Shown piece after piece: positions 8,300 through 16,609 of a stretch of DNA of 64,000 bases. Source of the DNA: Marinobacter sp. F4206 (GTDB lineage Bacteria > Pseudomonadota > Gammaproteobacteria > Pseudomonadales > Oleiphilaceae); assembly GCF_019392195.1 (NCBI RefSeq), contig NZ_JAHXKI010000003.1:124001-188000 (forward strand), given 5' to 3'. Numbering within the stretch: the stretch's first letter is position 1; each line of letters starts with the position of its first letter. Made by a program: the position numbers and the translations under genes. The notes beneath the pieces are model-generated. The model worked only from the letters and a program-made list of their open reading frames with translations, did not search any database and was not told where the DNA came from.

Positions 8300-9994
8300 A
8301 TGAAAAACCTGACTATCCAGACGCGGGTGCTGTTGCTGGCCCTTGTGCCTGTCATTGTGCTGACGGCTTTTTTGACCACCTACAACCTGAACCAGGCGGG
8401 GGAAATTGGCGACGAAGCGGTTGCCGGTTTTTCGTCTGACATGGAGGCTAGCAAGCGCCAGGAGCTGAAAAACTACCTGGAACTGGCGCGCACCTCGATT
8501 GCCCACCTGTACAACCAGCCCGGCTCGGCGGACGATCCCGAGGTGCGTGAGCAGGCCTGGGACATACTGCGCCAACTGCGTTTCGATGATTCCGGTAGTG
8601 CCGGTTATTTCTTTGCCTACGACACTGACGGTGTCAACGTCATGCATGGCGTCAAACCGGCACTGGAAGGCAAGAATCTCTGGGGCTTTCAGGATCCCAA
8701 TGGCACCTACCTGATTCGTGAACTCGTTAAGGCCGCCCGCGCTGGCGGTGGTTATGTCTCTTATGGCTGGCAGAACGGCGAGACCGGGCGGGTGGCCCCG
8801 AAACTCGGGTACGCCGAGATGTTGCCGAAGTGGGGCATCATGATTGGGACGGGCTTCTGGGTGGACGGCCTGGAACAGCAGGTCGCGGCCATGGATGAAA
8901 AAGTCGGGGACTCTCTGGCCGATGCGGTGATCGGGTCGGTCACCACGTCTCTGGTGGCCCTGGCGATCATCGTGTTCCTTGCCCTGATAGTGGTTCGCAG
9001 CATTATTCGCCCCTTGAAGTCTGCGGTTTCGGCCATGGATGACATCGCCAGCGGTGACGGTGATCTGACCCGTCGACTGGAGGTTGACGGTAAAGATGAG
9101 CTGAGTCAGTTGGCGACGGCGTTTAACAGTTTCGCCGATCAGGTACATGGCCTGGTCGAGCGGGTACTTTCATCCACCCGAACTCTGAATGATGCGTCGG
9201 CTGAACTCAGCGAGGTAATGGCCGAGGCTGAAGAGGGCGTGGAACGTCAGAAATCAGAGAGCGACCAGGTCGCCACCGCCATGAACGAGATGACTGCCGC
9301 CGCGCAGGAGGTGGCCAACAACGCCAGCGAAGCGTCAGAGGCGGCGGACCATGCCAATGGCCAGGTGTGCGACGCCCAGGGGTTGGTTTATCAGACGATC
9401 GACGTGATCGGGGGCCTGTCCGAGCAGGTCGAAGAGGGGGTTAAGGTCATTGAGAAGCTGGGCTCGGATTCTCGCAAGATCGACAACGTTCTTGAGGTCA
9501 TCCGCGAGATTGCGGATCAGACCAACCTGCTGGCTTTGAATGCCGCCATTGAGGCGGCCCGTGCCGGTGAAGCGGGCCGTGGATTTGCGGTGGTCGCAGA
9601 TGAGGTGCGTACGTTGGCGAGCAGAACCCAGCAAAGCACCCAGGAAATCCAGGAGACCATTGAGCGCTTGCAGACTGGAGCCAGTCAGGCGGTAACTCTT
9701 ATCGGTTCGATCAGTGATCGAAGTGAGGCGACTGTAGCAGAGACCCGGCAGGTGGATGATGCCCTCCAGCGGATTAACCAGGCGGTTGGAACGATCAATG
9801 AGATGAACACCCAGATTGCCAGTGCCGCGGAAGAGCAGACCAGTGTCTCCGAGACGATCAATCAGAATGTTCATGAGATTGTTGCAATTACCGAGCAGAC
9901 AGCCCAGGGAACGCGCCGGGCAGGGACCGCCACACAGCGGCTGAAGGCGCTGGCCTCAGAGATGTCCGACCAGGTGAGTCGGTATCGCGTATGA
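8300..9994 (+). CDS. Methyl-accepting chemotaxis protein with a single Cache sensor domain
   Basis: A 564-residue transmembrane chemoreceptor. Helix 1 (about residues 9-28) and helix 2 (about 215-238) flank a periplasmic sCache_2 domain ([28 protein letters not shown]). HAMP follows, then a long signalling coiled coil with the conserved tip [35 protein letters not shown]. There is no NWETF-like CheR/CheB tether at the C-terminus. sCache_2 receptors often bind small organic acids, so the receptor may sense the same ligand as the adjacent TAXI system; this is inference from position only. It has its own 165-base upstream region and a strong terminator behind it. Confidence 0.92.
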   Translation: MKNLTIQTRVLLLALVPVIVLTAFLTTYNLNQAGEIGDEAVAGFSSDMEASKRQELKNYLELARTSIAHLYNQPGSADDPEVREQAWDILRQLRFDDSGSAGYFFAYDTDGVNVMHGVKPALEGKNLWGFQDPNGTYLIRELVKAARAGGGYVSYGWQNGETGRVAPKLGYAEMLPKWGIMIGTGFWVDGLEQQVAAMDEKVGDSLADAVIGSVTTSLVALAIIVFLALIVVRSIIRPLKSAVSAMDDIASGDGDLTRRLEVDGKDELSQLATAFNSFADQVHGLVERVLSSTRTLNDASAELSEVMAEAEEGVERQKSESDQVATAMNEMTAAAQEVANNASEASEAADHANGQVCDAQGLVYQTIDVIGGLSEQVEEGVKVIEKLGSDSRKIDNVLEVIREIADQTNLLALNAAIEAARAGEAGRGFAVVADEVRTLASRTQQSTQEIQETIERLQTGASQAVTLIGSISDRSEATVAETRQVDDALQRINQAVGTINEMNTQIASAAEEQTSVSETINQNVHEIVAITEQTAQGTRRAGTATQRLKALASEMSDQVSRYRV

Positions 9995-10003
9995 CGGACT
10001 GAT

Positions 10004-10036
10004 AAAAAACCGGGGCGTTAACCCCGGTTTTTTTTG
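10004..10036. terminator. Bidirectional intrinsic terminator
   Basis: The arms AAAAACCGGGG and CCCCGGTTTTT flank a short loop, with T runs on both strands. It serves the chemoreceptor gene on the plus strand and the PhoH gene on the minus strand. Confidence 0.85.
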
Positions 10037-10037
10037 G

Positions 10038-11423
10038 TTAGAGGTTGGCTTCGGCGAACTCGGCCAGGACGGAGCGGGGTACACCCTGAAGGTGGATGTG
10101 CGCGCCGTGGCGGAAACTCTTGAAGCGTTCGGTCATGTAGGTGAGGCCTGAGCTCAGGGCGCTCAGATAGGGAGTGTCGATCTGCGCCAGGTTGCCCAGA
10201 CAGATCACCTTGGAGCCGTTGCCGGCACGGGTGATGATGGTCTTGATCTGGTGCGGTGTCAGGTTCTGGGACTCATCGATGATGATCAGGCTGTGCTGGA
10301 AGCTGCGACCCCGGATGTAGTTCATGGATTTGAAGTGCAGCGGGACCTTGCTGAGGATGTAGTCCACGCTGGCGGTCATGTTCTCGTCGTCCTCGTGCAG
10401 AGCCTCGAGGTTATCGACGATGGCGCCCAGCCAGGGTTCCATCTTCTCGGCTTCGGTGCCAGGCAGGAAGCCGATGTCCTCGTCCAGCCCCTGGGTGGAG
10501 CGAGTGGCAATAATGCGCTTGTAAAGCTTGGAGGCGACCGTCATCTCGATGCAGGCGGCCAGGGCGAGGATGGTTTTACCCGAGCCCGCGGAGCCGGTCA
10601 GATTCACGAGGTGGACGTCCGGATCCAGCAACAGGTTCAGGGCCAGGGCCTGATACACATCCCTCGGCACCAGTCCCCATACCTCTTCGTTCATCAGGTC
10701 GTGCTGATGCAGGTCCCGGATCACTATCTGGGTGTCTGAAAGATCCGAAACCTTGCCAACGAACCCCTGTTGATCAATGACAAACTCGTTGATGTTGAGC
10801 CTGGCCAGTTCCCCTTCGCGTTTGAGAATATGCTCGGTAATCCCTTCCCGCTGGATGGTTTCGACCTTTTCTATGGTGTCCCAGAAAGAGTTGGGGAATT
10901 CCCGGTAGCCCTTGGGCAGCAGATCGATGTCATCAAGGAGCTGGTCGTTGTGGTAGTCCTGGGCTTCGACACCAAAGCCACGGGCCTTGAGGCGCATGTT
11001 GATGTCTTTGCTCACCAGGATGATGTCCCGGGCCTTGTGCTTGTTCTGAAGTGCCGCCAGGGTGTTGATGATTTTGTTGTCGTTCAGGTGCTCCGGCAGG
11101 GAGTGGGATTCCACATGCTCGGTGCTCATCAGGATGAGCAGTTTGCCCAGGGGATCCGCTTTCTTGCCCCGCACGATGGGCACGCCTTTCTCGATCTCTT
11201 TCGGGCTGGAATCGCCAAGCAACTTGTCGATGTTCCGGATGGCCTGCCGGCAGTCCGCAGCCACCGCCTGCTTGCCGGATTTCAGGCTATCGAGTTCTTC
11301 GAGGACGGTCATCGGAATGATGACATCGTGTTCTTCAAAGTTGAGGAGGGCGTTGGGGTCGTGAATCAGGACGTTGGTGTCGAGGACGTACATCTTTTTG
11401 CGAGCTTGCGGTGCTCTGGGCAT
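10038..11423 (-). CDS. PhoH-family ATPase with N-terminal PIN domain (PhoH2 type)
   Basis: A 461-residue fusion. The N-terminal PIN nuclease domain begins at YVLDTNVLIHDPN with the expected acidic residues and extends to about residue 140. The PhoH ATPase domain starts near residue 255, with Walker A GSAGSGKTILA and Walker B SLIIIDESQNLT. Proteins of this PIN-PhoH layout act as RNA helicase/ribonucleases. Start at ATG 11423 is preceded by GAGAGG; a second ATG eleven codons in is possible. It follows the CBS-domain gene by 24 bases on the same strand, so they probably form an operon. Confidence 0.9.
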   Translation of the reverse strand: MPRAPQARKKMYVLDTNVLIHDPNALLNFEEHDVIIPMTVLEELDSLKSGKQAVAADCRQAIRNIDKLLGDSSPKEIEKGVPIVRGKKADPLGKLLILMSTEHVESHSLPEHLNDNKIINTLAALQNKHKARDIILVSKDINMRLKARGFGVEAQDYHNDQLLDDIDLLPKGYREFPNSFWDTIEKVETIQREGITEHILKREGELARLNINEFVIDQQGFVGKVSDLSDTQIVIRDLHQHDLMNEEVWGLVPRDVYQALALNLLLDPDVHLVNLTGSAGSGKTILALAACIEMTVASKLYKRIIATRSTQGLDEDIGFLPGTEAEKMEPWLGAIVDNLEALHEDDENMTASVDYILSKVPLHFKSMNYIRGRSFQHSLIIIDESQNLTPHQIKTIITRAGNGSKVICLGNLAQIDTPYLSALSSGLTYMTERFKSFRHGAHIHLQGVPRSVLAEFAEANL

Positions 11424-11447
11424 AGGTAGCGCTACCTCTCTGGTGGC

Positions 11448-11939
11448 TCAGTCGTTACGGGTACAGCGTTGCGTGAGTTCCGTGTCCGAGATCAGCTTCA
11501 GCATATCGTAAGTCGTTATGATGCCGGTAATTTTTGAATCCCGGGTGACAAAGATCCGGTGCAGGTGCTCGCGCATCATGATATCCGCAATGTCGCGCAC
11601 GGGCGTCTGCTCGTCAACCGATAAAACGCTGGGGGTCATAATATCCCGGACTTCAACCGGGACCTTGCCCATTTCCTCGAAAATGACCATCCGGAGGCGA
11701 CGGGCTTCTTCTTCTTCCTCGGGGGTGAGTCGGGCATCGTTATCGGAACGGTTGGCGTTCCACCGGAATTCGGTGATGTCCTTGAGGGTGGCGATACCGA
11801 CAATGTCCCCGTTCTCGTCGGTAACCGGGCTGCCGGTGATTTCATTGTCGGTGAGGAAGCGGGCCAGACGGTCCATGGTCCAGGATTGGGGAACTGCCTT
11901 GATACTCGGGGTCATGATCTCGTAAGCGAGAACGGTCAT
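11448..11939 (-). CDS. CBS-domain protein
   Basis: A 163-residue protein made of two CBS motifs (about residues 1-62 and 95-155: LARFLTDNEITGSPVTDENGD and VRDIADIMMREHLHRIFV). They are split by a charged acidic linker rich in Glu (TPEEEEEARRLR). CBS pairs bind adenine nucleotides and work as energy or ligand sensors. No enzymatic domain is attached, so this is a stand-alone regulatory module. It precedes the PhoH gene by 24 bases in the same direction, suggesting co-expression; the partner is unknown. Confidence 0.88.
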   Translation of the reverse strand: MTVLAYEIMTPSIKAVPQSWTMDRLARFLTDNEITGSPVTDENGDIVGIATLKDITEFRWNANRSDNDARLTPEEEEEARRLRMVIFEEMGKVPVEVRDIMTPSVLSVDEQTPVRDIADIMMREHLHRIFVTRDSKITGIITTYDMLKLISDTELTQRCTRND

Positions 11940-12008
11940 CGAATAGCGCCTGCCTCTGAAGAGTTCTTTTGCTCAAGCTTAGCCTGTCAGTGGGTGTGCG
12001 TCATCCCT

Positions 12009-12746
12009 TCAGTTGCCAGATTGGCGCACATCCACAAGTTGGCCGGTTTCATCATAGACGAGTTCAAAGTCCTGGTAACGGTCCTTGGTGGCAACCTGCT
12101 CCAGCGCCTGTAACGAGCGGACCGGAATGTCCACCAGCAGAGAATTGACCAGCCAGCCGGGCAACGCGCCGTTTGGATCGGTGTGCTGCAACCAGATCAT
12201 GCGGGTCTTGTCGCCTTCCGGGATGAAACGGTAAAGCGTGTCCGAGCGATCTACCCGGACTCGCGTGTCGAATTCGGCGCGCTGGTTCGGGGTGGCGTTC
12301 AGATCCATGATGATCTCGCCGGAGGCCTGGTTACCGTGGGTCCGGATGTGCAGCACGTAGTCGCGGTCGGTAACGGGCCAGGGCATATCGTTGACCGAGT
12401 AGGCGTAGCGGTCGTGAAAGTCGCCTTTGCCGAAGGCATAGGATTCGGTGCAGTTGTAGACCCATTCAATGCAGGACTGGGGGTTTATCATCACGGCCAT
12501 CAGATTCTCGATAGGCGCGTCCAGAACAGCTTCGGCCTTGAATGCCTTGAAGCTGGAATCGTCCCGATCGATCGTGTAGACGCGAATGTTGTCGGCTTCC
12601 TTGCGCAGGCTCCAGCCCTCCGCATCCTCGGTAGGCAGTTCCGCCCGGGCATGGGCTGCTGCGAGGGCGGTAACCAGCAGGGCGCAGAGGCCTCCGCTGA
12701 TGACTGAAGCCAGGCCCGTAAATCGATGGGCTCCGGTCTTTCTCAT
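12009..12746 (-). CDS. Exported START-domain (SRPBCC) lipid-binding-like protein
   Basis: A 245-residue protein beginning with a basic stretch and long hydrophobic segment ending in AHARA-ELPTEDAEGW, a convincing secretion signal. The mature part is a START-type SRPBCC domain: WSLRKEADNIRVYTID, the central CIEWVYNCTESYAF, WPVTDRDYVLHIRT and a C-terminal helix near LVDIPVRSLQALEQVA. START domains bind hydrophobic ligands in a cavity; bacterial periplasmic members are poorly characterised. The gene diverges from the DUF2804 gene across a 137-base gap. Confidence 0.85.
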   Translation of the reverse strand: MRKTGAHRFTGLASVISGGLCALLVTALAAAHARAELPTEDAEGWSLRKEADNIRVYTIDRDDSSFKAFKAEAVLDAPIENLMAVMINPQSCIEWVYNCTESYAFGKGDFHDRYAYSVNDMPWPVTDRDYVLHIRTHGNQASGEIIMDLNATPNQRAEFDTRVRVDRSDTLYRFIPEGDKTRMIWLQHTDPNGALPGWLVNSLLVDIPVRSLQALEQVATKDRYQDFELVYDETGQLVDVRQSGN

Positions 12747-12883
12747 AGGGTAAACTTCCTTGACGATGGTGGCCCGAGTCTAGCATGAGGCGGTAACGGA
12801 TAAGGCCACGGAAACAAGGGATTGTGAACCAGGTAACTACCTGGGCCGCTGCTCCCGTCAAATGGCCCGAAGTGACGATAACC

Positions 12884-13891
12884 ATGAGCACACGAAAGCT
12901 GATTGATGAATACGGGAAAATCACCCCCGGCTTGCTCGATGGCCCGGTGGATGAGATTAATTACCTCGATTATGACCTGCGTACGGTTATGGACCGGCCG
13001 CGCTCCCGCCTTGCCCGCCAGTGGCGGTTCAACCAGTTCCAGTTTGTAAGCGCCATGAGCCCCGGGTGGGTCTTTGGCATGGCTCTGGTAGACCTCAAAC
13101 TGGTGGCGAACGGTTTCTTTTACCTCTTCGACTTTGAAACCGGCACCCTGTATGAACAGTCGTTTCTGCAGCCCTTTGGCCGTGGCGCCCGGATTGAACC
13201 ACAGCCCGAGCGCGGCATGGCAACGTTTATCAAGGGCGAGGCCGCGCTTCGGATCGTCGCGTCCGCCGGGGGGCGCAATATTACGGTGACGGCCCCCGGA
13301 GGCATCCGGGTCGATCTGGAACTCAAAGAGGACAATGATCCGCTTCGATTGGTCTGCCCCGCCGGCTACAACGGCTGGGTGTTTACCCGGAAATCGGCCG
13401 GTTTGCCGGTCGAGGGAGAAGTGCGCTGGGACCATCGGATCTGGCGCTGCGACGCCGATACCCGAGCATCAATCGATTGGAGTTGTGGCTTTATGCGTCG
13501 GGAGACCGCCTGGAACTGGGCCTGCCTGGCGGGAAAGCTGGCGGACGGGCGCTCTCTCGGGCTGAACCTGGCGGCCGGGGTCAACGAAACCGGGATGACC
13601 GAAAACGCCCTGTGGTTGGACGGTCGGTGCATGAAACTTGGTGCTGCCCGGTTCGAGTTCGACCGCTTTCGGCCGGGTGCTGACTGGCGGGTAACGACGG
13701 ACGACGGCCGGGTGGAGTTGCAGTTCATACCGGCCGGCGTGCGCAAGGAGAAGCTGAATGCCCTGGTGCTGGCGTCCAATTTCCGCCAGTTCATTGGCAC
13801 CTTTACTGGCCATGTGGTCGATGAGGCGGGAACAAAAATCCCCGTAGACGGCCTACGGGGATTGATGGAAGATCATTTCGCCCGCTGGTAG
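12884..13891 (+). CDS. DUF2804 domain protein
   Basis: About 335 residues from ATG 12884 (MSTRKLIDEYGKIT); an in-frame GTG at 12824 would add 20 residues, but its upstream purine stretch is too close. The family opening (LIDEYGKITPGLLDG), internal W-rich strands (PGWVFGMALVDLK, GWVFTRKSAGLPVEG) and DHR/WACLAG segments fit DUF2804, an all-beta family of unknown role. No signal peptide is visible. The last 20 codons also carry the terminator of the opposing min operon. Family membership is confident; I assign no function. Confidence 0.82.
   Translation: MSTRKLIDEYGKITPGLLDGPVDEINYLDYDLRTVMDRPRSRLARQWRFNQFQFVSAMSPGWVFGMALVDLKLVANGFFYLFDFETGTLYEQSFLQPFGRGARIEPQPERGMATFIKGEAALRIVASAGGRNITVTAPGGIRVDLELKEDNDPLRLVCPAGYNGWVFTRKSAGLPVEGEVRWDHRIWRCDADTRASIDWSCGFMRRETAWNWACLAGKLADGRSLGLNLAAGVNETGMTENALWLDGRCMKLGAARFEFDRFRPGADWRVTTDDGRVELQFIPAGVRKEKLNALVLASNFRQFIGTFTGHVVDEAGTKIPVDGLRGLMEDHFARW
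13833..13862 (-). terminator. Terminator of the min operon, inside the DUF2804 coding end
   Basis: On the minus strand ATCCCCGTAG pairs with CTACGGGGAT around a five-base loop and is followed by five T. The element lies within the last coding codons of the convergent DUF2804 gene, about 60 bases beyond the minE stop. Confidence 0.7.
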
Positions 13892-13917
13892 CCCCGCTGA
13901 ACGTGGCTACCAGCGGG
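13881..13917. other. Hairpin between convergent DUF2804 and minE
   Basis: CCCGCTGGTAGCC (13881-13893) and GGCTACCAGCGGG (13905-13917) form a perfect 13-base stem with an 11-base loop. It covers the DUF2804 stop codon. No T run follows on either strand. Confidence 0.6.
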
Positions 13918-13922
13918 TACGA

Positions 13923-14174
13923 TCATCGCTCAGGCAGGGTCACGTTCAATTCGAGTACGGAGCAACTTTCGTTGCGATCCACCTCGACCTGCACCATGTC
14001 GTCGCTGATCTGGACGTATTTACGGATGACCGCCAGCAGTTCCTGCTGCAGTTTCGGCAGGTAGTCCGGCTGGTCACGCTGGCCGCGTTCATGGGCGACG
14101 ATGATTTGCAGTCGCTCCTTGGCCACGTTTGCGGTGTTCGTTTTCTTACCCTTGAAGTAGTCGAGGAAACTCAT
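13923..14174 (-). CDS. minE: Cell division topological specificity factor MinE
   Basis: An 83-residue protein of normal MinE length. It has the N-terminal membrane-binding stretch ([11 protein letters not shown]), the MinD-activating helix around [11 protein letters not shown] and the C-terminal dimerisation domain ([19 protein letters not shown]). MinE stimulates MinD ATPase and drives pole-to-pole oscillation, so the MinC inhibitor is lowest at midcell. It follows minD by three bases and is the last gene of the operon. Confidence 0.97.
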   Translation of the reverse strand: MSFLDYFKGKKTNTANVAKERLQIIVAHERGQRDQPDYLPKLQQELLAVIRKYVQISDDMVQVEVDRNESCSVLELNVTLPER

Positions 14175-14177
14175 CCC

Positions 14178-14990
14178 TTAGCCTCCCTTGAACATCCGTG
14201 AGAAAAAACCCTTCTTCTGGGCGGTCATGAACCGGTGTTCCCGGTCCTCACCCAGCAGTCGTGCGACGGCGTCGTCATACGCCTGGCCGGCGTCGCTGTC
14301 TTCCTCAAGAATAACGGGGAGGCCCTGGTTGGAGGCGTTCAACACCACCTGGCTTTCCGGAATCAAGCCCAACAGTGGAATGGCCAGGATTTCCTCGACG
14401 TCACCCACCGACAGCATTTCGCCTTTCTCGACCCGGGCCGGGTTGTATCGGGTCAACAACAGGTGCTCCTTGACCGGATCCTGGCCCATCTCCGCGCGGC
14501 GGGACTTGCTTTGCAGAATACCCAGAATGCGATCGGAATCCCGAACCGAAGAGACCTCCGGGTTGGTGACCACAACCGCTTCATCAGCATAGTACAGGGC
14601 CATCAGGGCGCCGTGTTCTATGCCAGCGGGTGAATCGCAGACGATGTAATCAAAGGTCTCGGACAGCTCGTTGATGACTTTTTCGACGCCATCCTTGGTC
14701 AGCGCTTCCTTCTCGCGGGTCTGGGAGGCGGGCAGGATGTACAGGGTATCGACGCGCTTGTCACGGATAAGCGCCTGATTCAGGGTGGCTTCACCCTGAA
14801 TGACGTTGACGAAGTCGTACACGACCCGTCGTTCGCAATTCATGATCAGGTCAAGATTGCGCAGGCCCACGTCGAAATCGATGACAACGGTTTTGTGGCC
14901 GCGTTTGGCGAGGCCGGTGCTGATTGAAGCGCTGGTGGTGGTTTTGCCAACGCCGCCTTTTCCTGAAGTAACGACAATGATTCTAGCCAA
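14178..14990 (-). CDS. minD: Septum site-determining ATPase MinD
   Basis: A 270-residue ParA/MinD-family ATPase. The deviant Walker A KGGVGKTTT is at residues 10-18, switch I is DFDVGLRNLD and switch II FDYIVCDSPAG. The C-terminal amphipathic membrane helix is KKGFFSRMFKGG. In its ATP form it binds the inner membrane and recruits MinC or MinE. It lies between minC and minE, all on the minus strand, with a 76-base gap to minC that could hold an internal start but shows no clear promoter. Confidence 0.98.
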   Translation of the reverse strand: MARIIVVTSGKGGVGKTTTSASISTGLAKRGHKTVVIDFDVGLRNLDLIMNCERRVVYDFVNVIQGEATLNQALIRDKRVDTLYILPASQTREKEALTKDGVEKVINELSETFDYIVCDSPAGIEHGALMALYYADEAVVVTNPEVSSVRDSDRILGILQSKSRRAEMGQDPVKEHLLLTRYNPARVEKGEMLSVGDVEEILAIPLLGLIPESQVVLNASNQGLPVILEEDSDAGQAYDDAVARLLGEDREHRFMTAQKKGFFSRMFKGG

Positions 14991-15066
14991 GGTTAGATTC
15001 CTGTTTCGCGGTGGATTCGTCGTGTATGCCGAATTATCCGGTCAAGTTGTTGTAGTCCTCTTGATA

Positions 15067-15837
15067 TCAGGCCTTGTCCAGTGGCGTTACCACCAGCAGG
15101 TCGTCCCTGAGCTGGATCTGTACAGCGCTTTTCCAGCCATTGTCCTGAAGATCTTCGGAGATTTTATAGTGTCCGGCGATGGACACAAGCTCCGCTTCGA
15201 GAGATTGGCAGAAAACCCGGGCCGATTCGGCCCCGTGAATGCCCGCAAGGGCCCGGCCCCGCAAGGGACCATAAACGTGGATGTTGCCGGCCGCGAGCAC
15301 TTCGGCGCCGGCCTGTACCGGTGCCAGTATGATCAGATCCCCGTCCGGAGCATACACCTGCTGGCCCGACCGGACCGGCTGGTTGATCACCCGGGCCGGG
15401 GCAGGTTCGGTGGGGGTGGCCGCGGTGGCTTCGGCAGCTACTGGCGACTCGCTGGCGGCGGAAACCTCCGGTTCGCGATCCTGCTCGTGGACGCGATCCC
15501 GCTGACTGTTCCCGGGCAGTAGCGCCAGCGCCGCGCCCCGGGCGAGTCTTCGCTGGTCATCATTGCCGCCACGGACCCCAACGACATGAATGTTGTGGCG
15601 GCGACAGGTGCCAATGATCTTGAAGAAATCCAGCTCGCTGTCGAGGCCCTCGTATTTTTCCAGGCTGACAATGATGGGGATGTCCTTGAAGAAGCCCGGT
15701 GCCTGACTGATCTTGTCCTTCAGTGTTGCTTCAAAATCGTCGTTGTCGAAGTAGTGAAGCTCGAGCGCTGTCATGGACACGCTGGCGCTTTTCAGCTGAA
15801 AAACCTGTGTAACCCCGGGGGTGGCGGTATCGGTCAT
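15067..15837 (-). CDS. minC: Septum site-determining protein MinC
   Basis: A 256-residue FtsZ-assembly inhibitor. The N-terminal domain (residues 1-110, PVFQLKSASVSMTALEL) is followed by a Pro/Ala/Thr-rich linker of about 40 residues. The C-terminal beta-helix domain (RSGQQVYAPDGDLIILAPVQAGAEV, DGNIHVYGPLRGRALAG) binds MinD. The linker explains the length above the E. coli 231 residues. Its ATG overlaps the hopJ-like stop by four bases (ATGA), tying expression of minCDE to the upstream DUF1244-hopJ genes. Confidence 0.97.
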   Translation of the reverse strand: MTDTATPGVTQVFQLKSASVSMTALELHYFDNDDFEATLKDKISQAPGFFKDIPIIVSLEKYEGLDSELDFFKIIGTCRRHNIHVVGVRGGNDDQRRLARGAALALLPGNSQRDRVHEQDREPEVSAASESPVAAEATAATPTEPAPARVINQPVRSGQQVYAPDGDLIILAPVQAGAEVLAAGNIHVYGPLRGRALAGIHGAESARVFCQSLEAELVSIAGHYKISEDLQDNGWKSAVQIQLRDDLLVVTPLDKA

Positions 15838-16214
15838 GAACGGGTCTCTTCCATGGTGTTGGTCGCAGGGCGTGGTCGCAGGGGTTCGTTGTCAAAGCGA
15901 ATGCCGGACCAACCGGTACTGATGAACTGGCGGATGTTGCCGTGACTGTCGCCGGCGGGGTCGCCCATGACCTGCTGATAGTGTTGTGCGAACAGTTGCA
16001 GGGTTTCCGCCTCCGGCAGATTGCAGTAGCGGCCAAGCCCGAAGACCCGGCAGGATCCGGCATTCTCGCCCGGAGGGTTGTGCAGCGGGCCATTGTGGAA
16101 TTCGGTCGGCCGGTATTCAAAGTGGCGGTCGATCAGTGCCAGCGTGTCGTCGAAATCGGCATGGCCTGCCGCAAGGGACGCAAGATGAATGCGCACCGCA
16201 TCATTGACGTTCAT
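15834..16214 (-). CDS. HopJ-family protein
   Basis: A 126-residue protein from ATG 16214 (MNVNDAVRIHL). The start overlaps the preceding TAA by one base (TAATG), and the stop overlaps minC by four. It carries the family core: HFEYRPTEFHNG, ENAGSCRVFGLGRYC, and GDSHGNIRQFISTGWSGIRF. The family name comes from a plant-pathogen effector, but widespread housekeeping homologues exist in free-living Proteobacteria. No secretion function is implied here. Position inside a DUF1244-hopJ-minCDE operon suggests a cytoplasmic role linked to growth or division, untested. Confidence 0.85.
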   Translation of the reverse strand: MNVNDAVRIHLASLAAGHADFDDTLALIDRHFEYRPTEFHNGPLHNPPGENAGSCRVFGLGRYCNLPEAETLQLFAQHYQQVMGDPAGDSHGNIRQFISTGWSGIRFDNEPLRPRPATNTMEETRS

Positions 16215-16492
16215 TATTTGTGTTCCTGCTTGGCACCGGTCTGGTAGCGGGATTTCCATTCCTCGTAAGGCATGCCGTAGATCTCTTCCCGGGCGTCCGG
16301 ATCCGAAATGTCGAACCCGCGTTCTTCGGCTTCAGCGCGATACCATTTGGACAGGCAGTTCCGGCAGAAGCCAGCCAGGTTCATCAGATCAATATTCTGG
16401 ACATCGGTATTGTTTTGCAGGTGCTGCACCAGGCGCCGGAAGGCAGCAGCCTCGATTTCAGTGCGGTTGGACTCGGGAATAGGGTTGCTCAT
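16214..16492 (-). CDS. DUF1244 domain protein
   Basis: A 92-residue protein starting at ATG 16492 behind a GAGG-type site. It has the conserved CxxC in MNLAGFCRNCLSKWYRAEAEERG and the C-terminal YGMPYEEWKSRYQ typical of DUF1244. The family is conserved in Proteobacteria, has a solved all-helical fold, and has no assigned activity. It heads a five-gene minus-strand operon with hopJ, minC, minD and minE. It is divergent from dinB across 117 bases holding a LexA-type box. Confidence 0.88.
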   Translation of the reverse strand: MSNPIPESNRTEIEAAAFRRLVQHLQNNTDVQNIDLMNLAGFCRNCLSKWYRAEAEERGFDISDPDAREEIYGMPYEEWKSRYQTGAKQEHK

Positions 16493-16532
16493 GGGGGCCT
16501 CGCGATGATTTCGACTTGTCGTATTGGGGTTC

Positions 16533-16561
16533 CTGACATTCTCTGCATGATAGCTTAAGAT
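16533..16561 (+). promoter_or_regulatory. Predicted sigma-70 promoter of dinB
   Basis: CTGACA at 16533-16538, a 17-base spacer and TAAGAT at 16556-16561. The expected start near 16568 falls on the first bases of the LexA box, a normal SOS-repressed layout. Confidence 0.45.
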
Positions 16562-16567
16562 ACAAGG

Positions 16568-16583
16568 CTGTATAAATGTACAG
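16568..16583. promoter_or_regulatory. LexA (SOS) box
   Basis: CTGTATAAATGTACAG is a CTG-N10-CAG palindrome one step from the gammaproteobacterial LexA consensus. It sits 27 bases before the dinB ATG and 76 bases before the divergent DUF1244 ATG. Confidence 0.85.
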
Positions 16584-16609
16584 ATTGTTGACGCGAGCTG
16601 CTCCTTACC

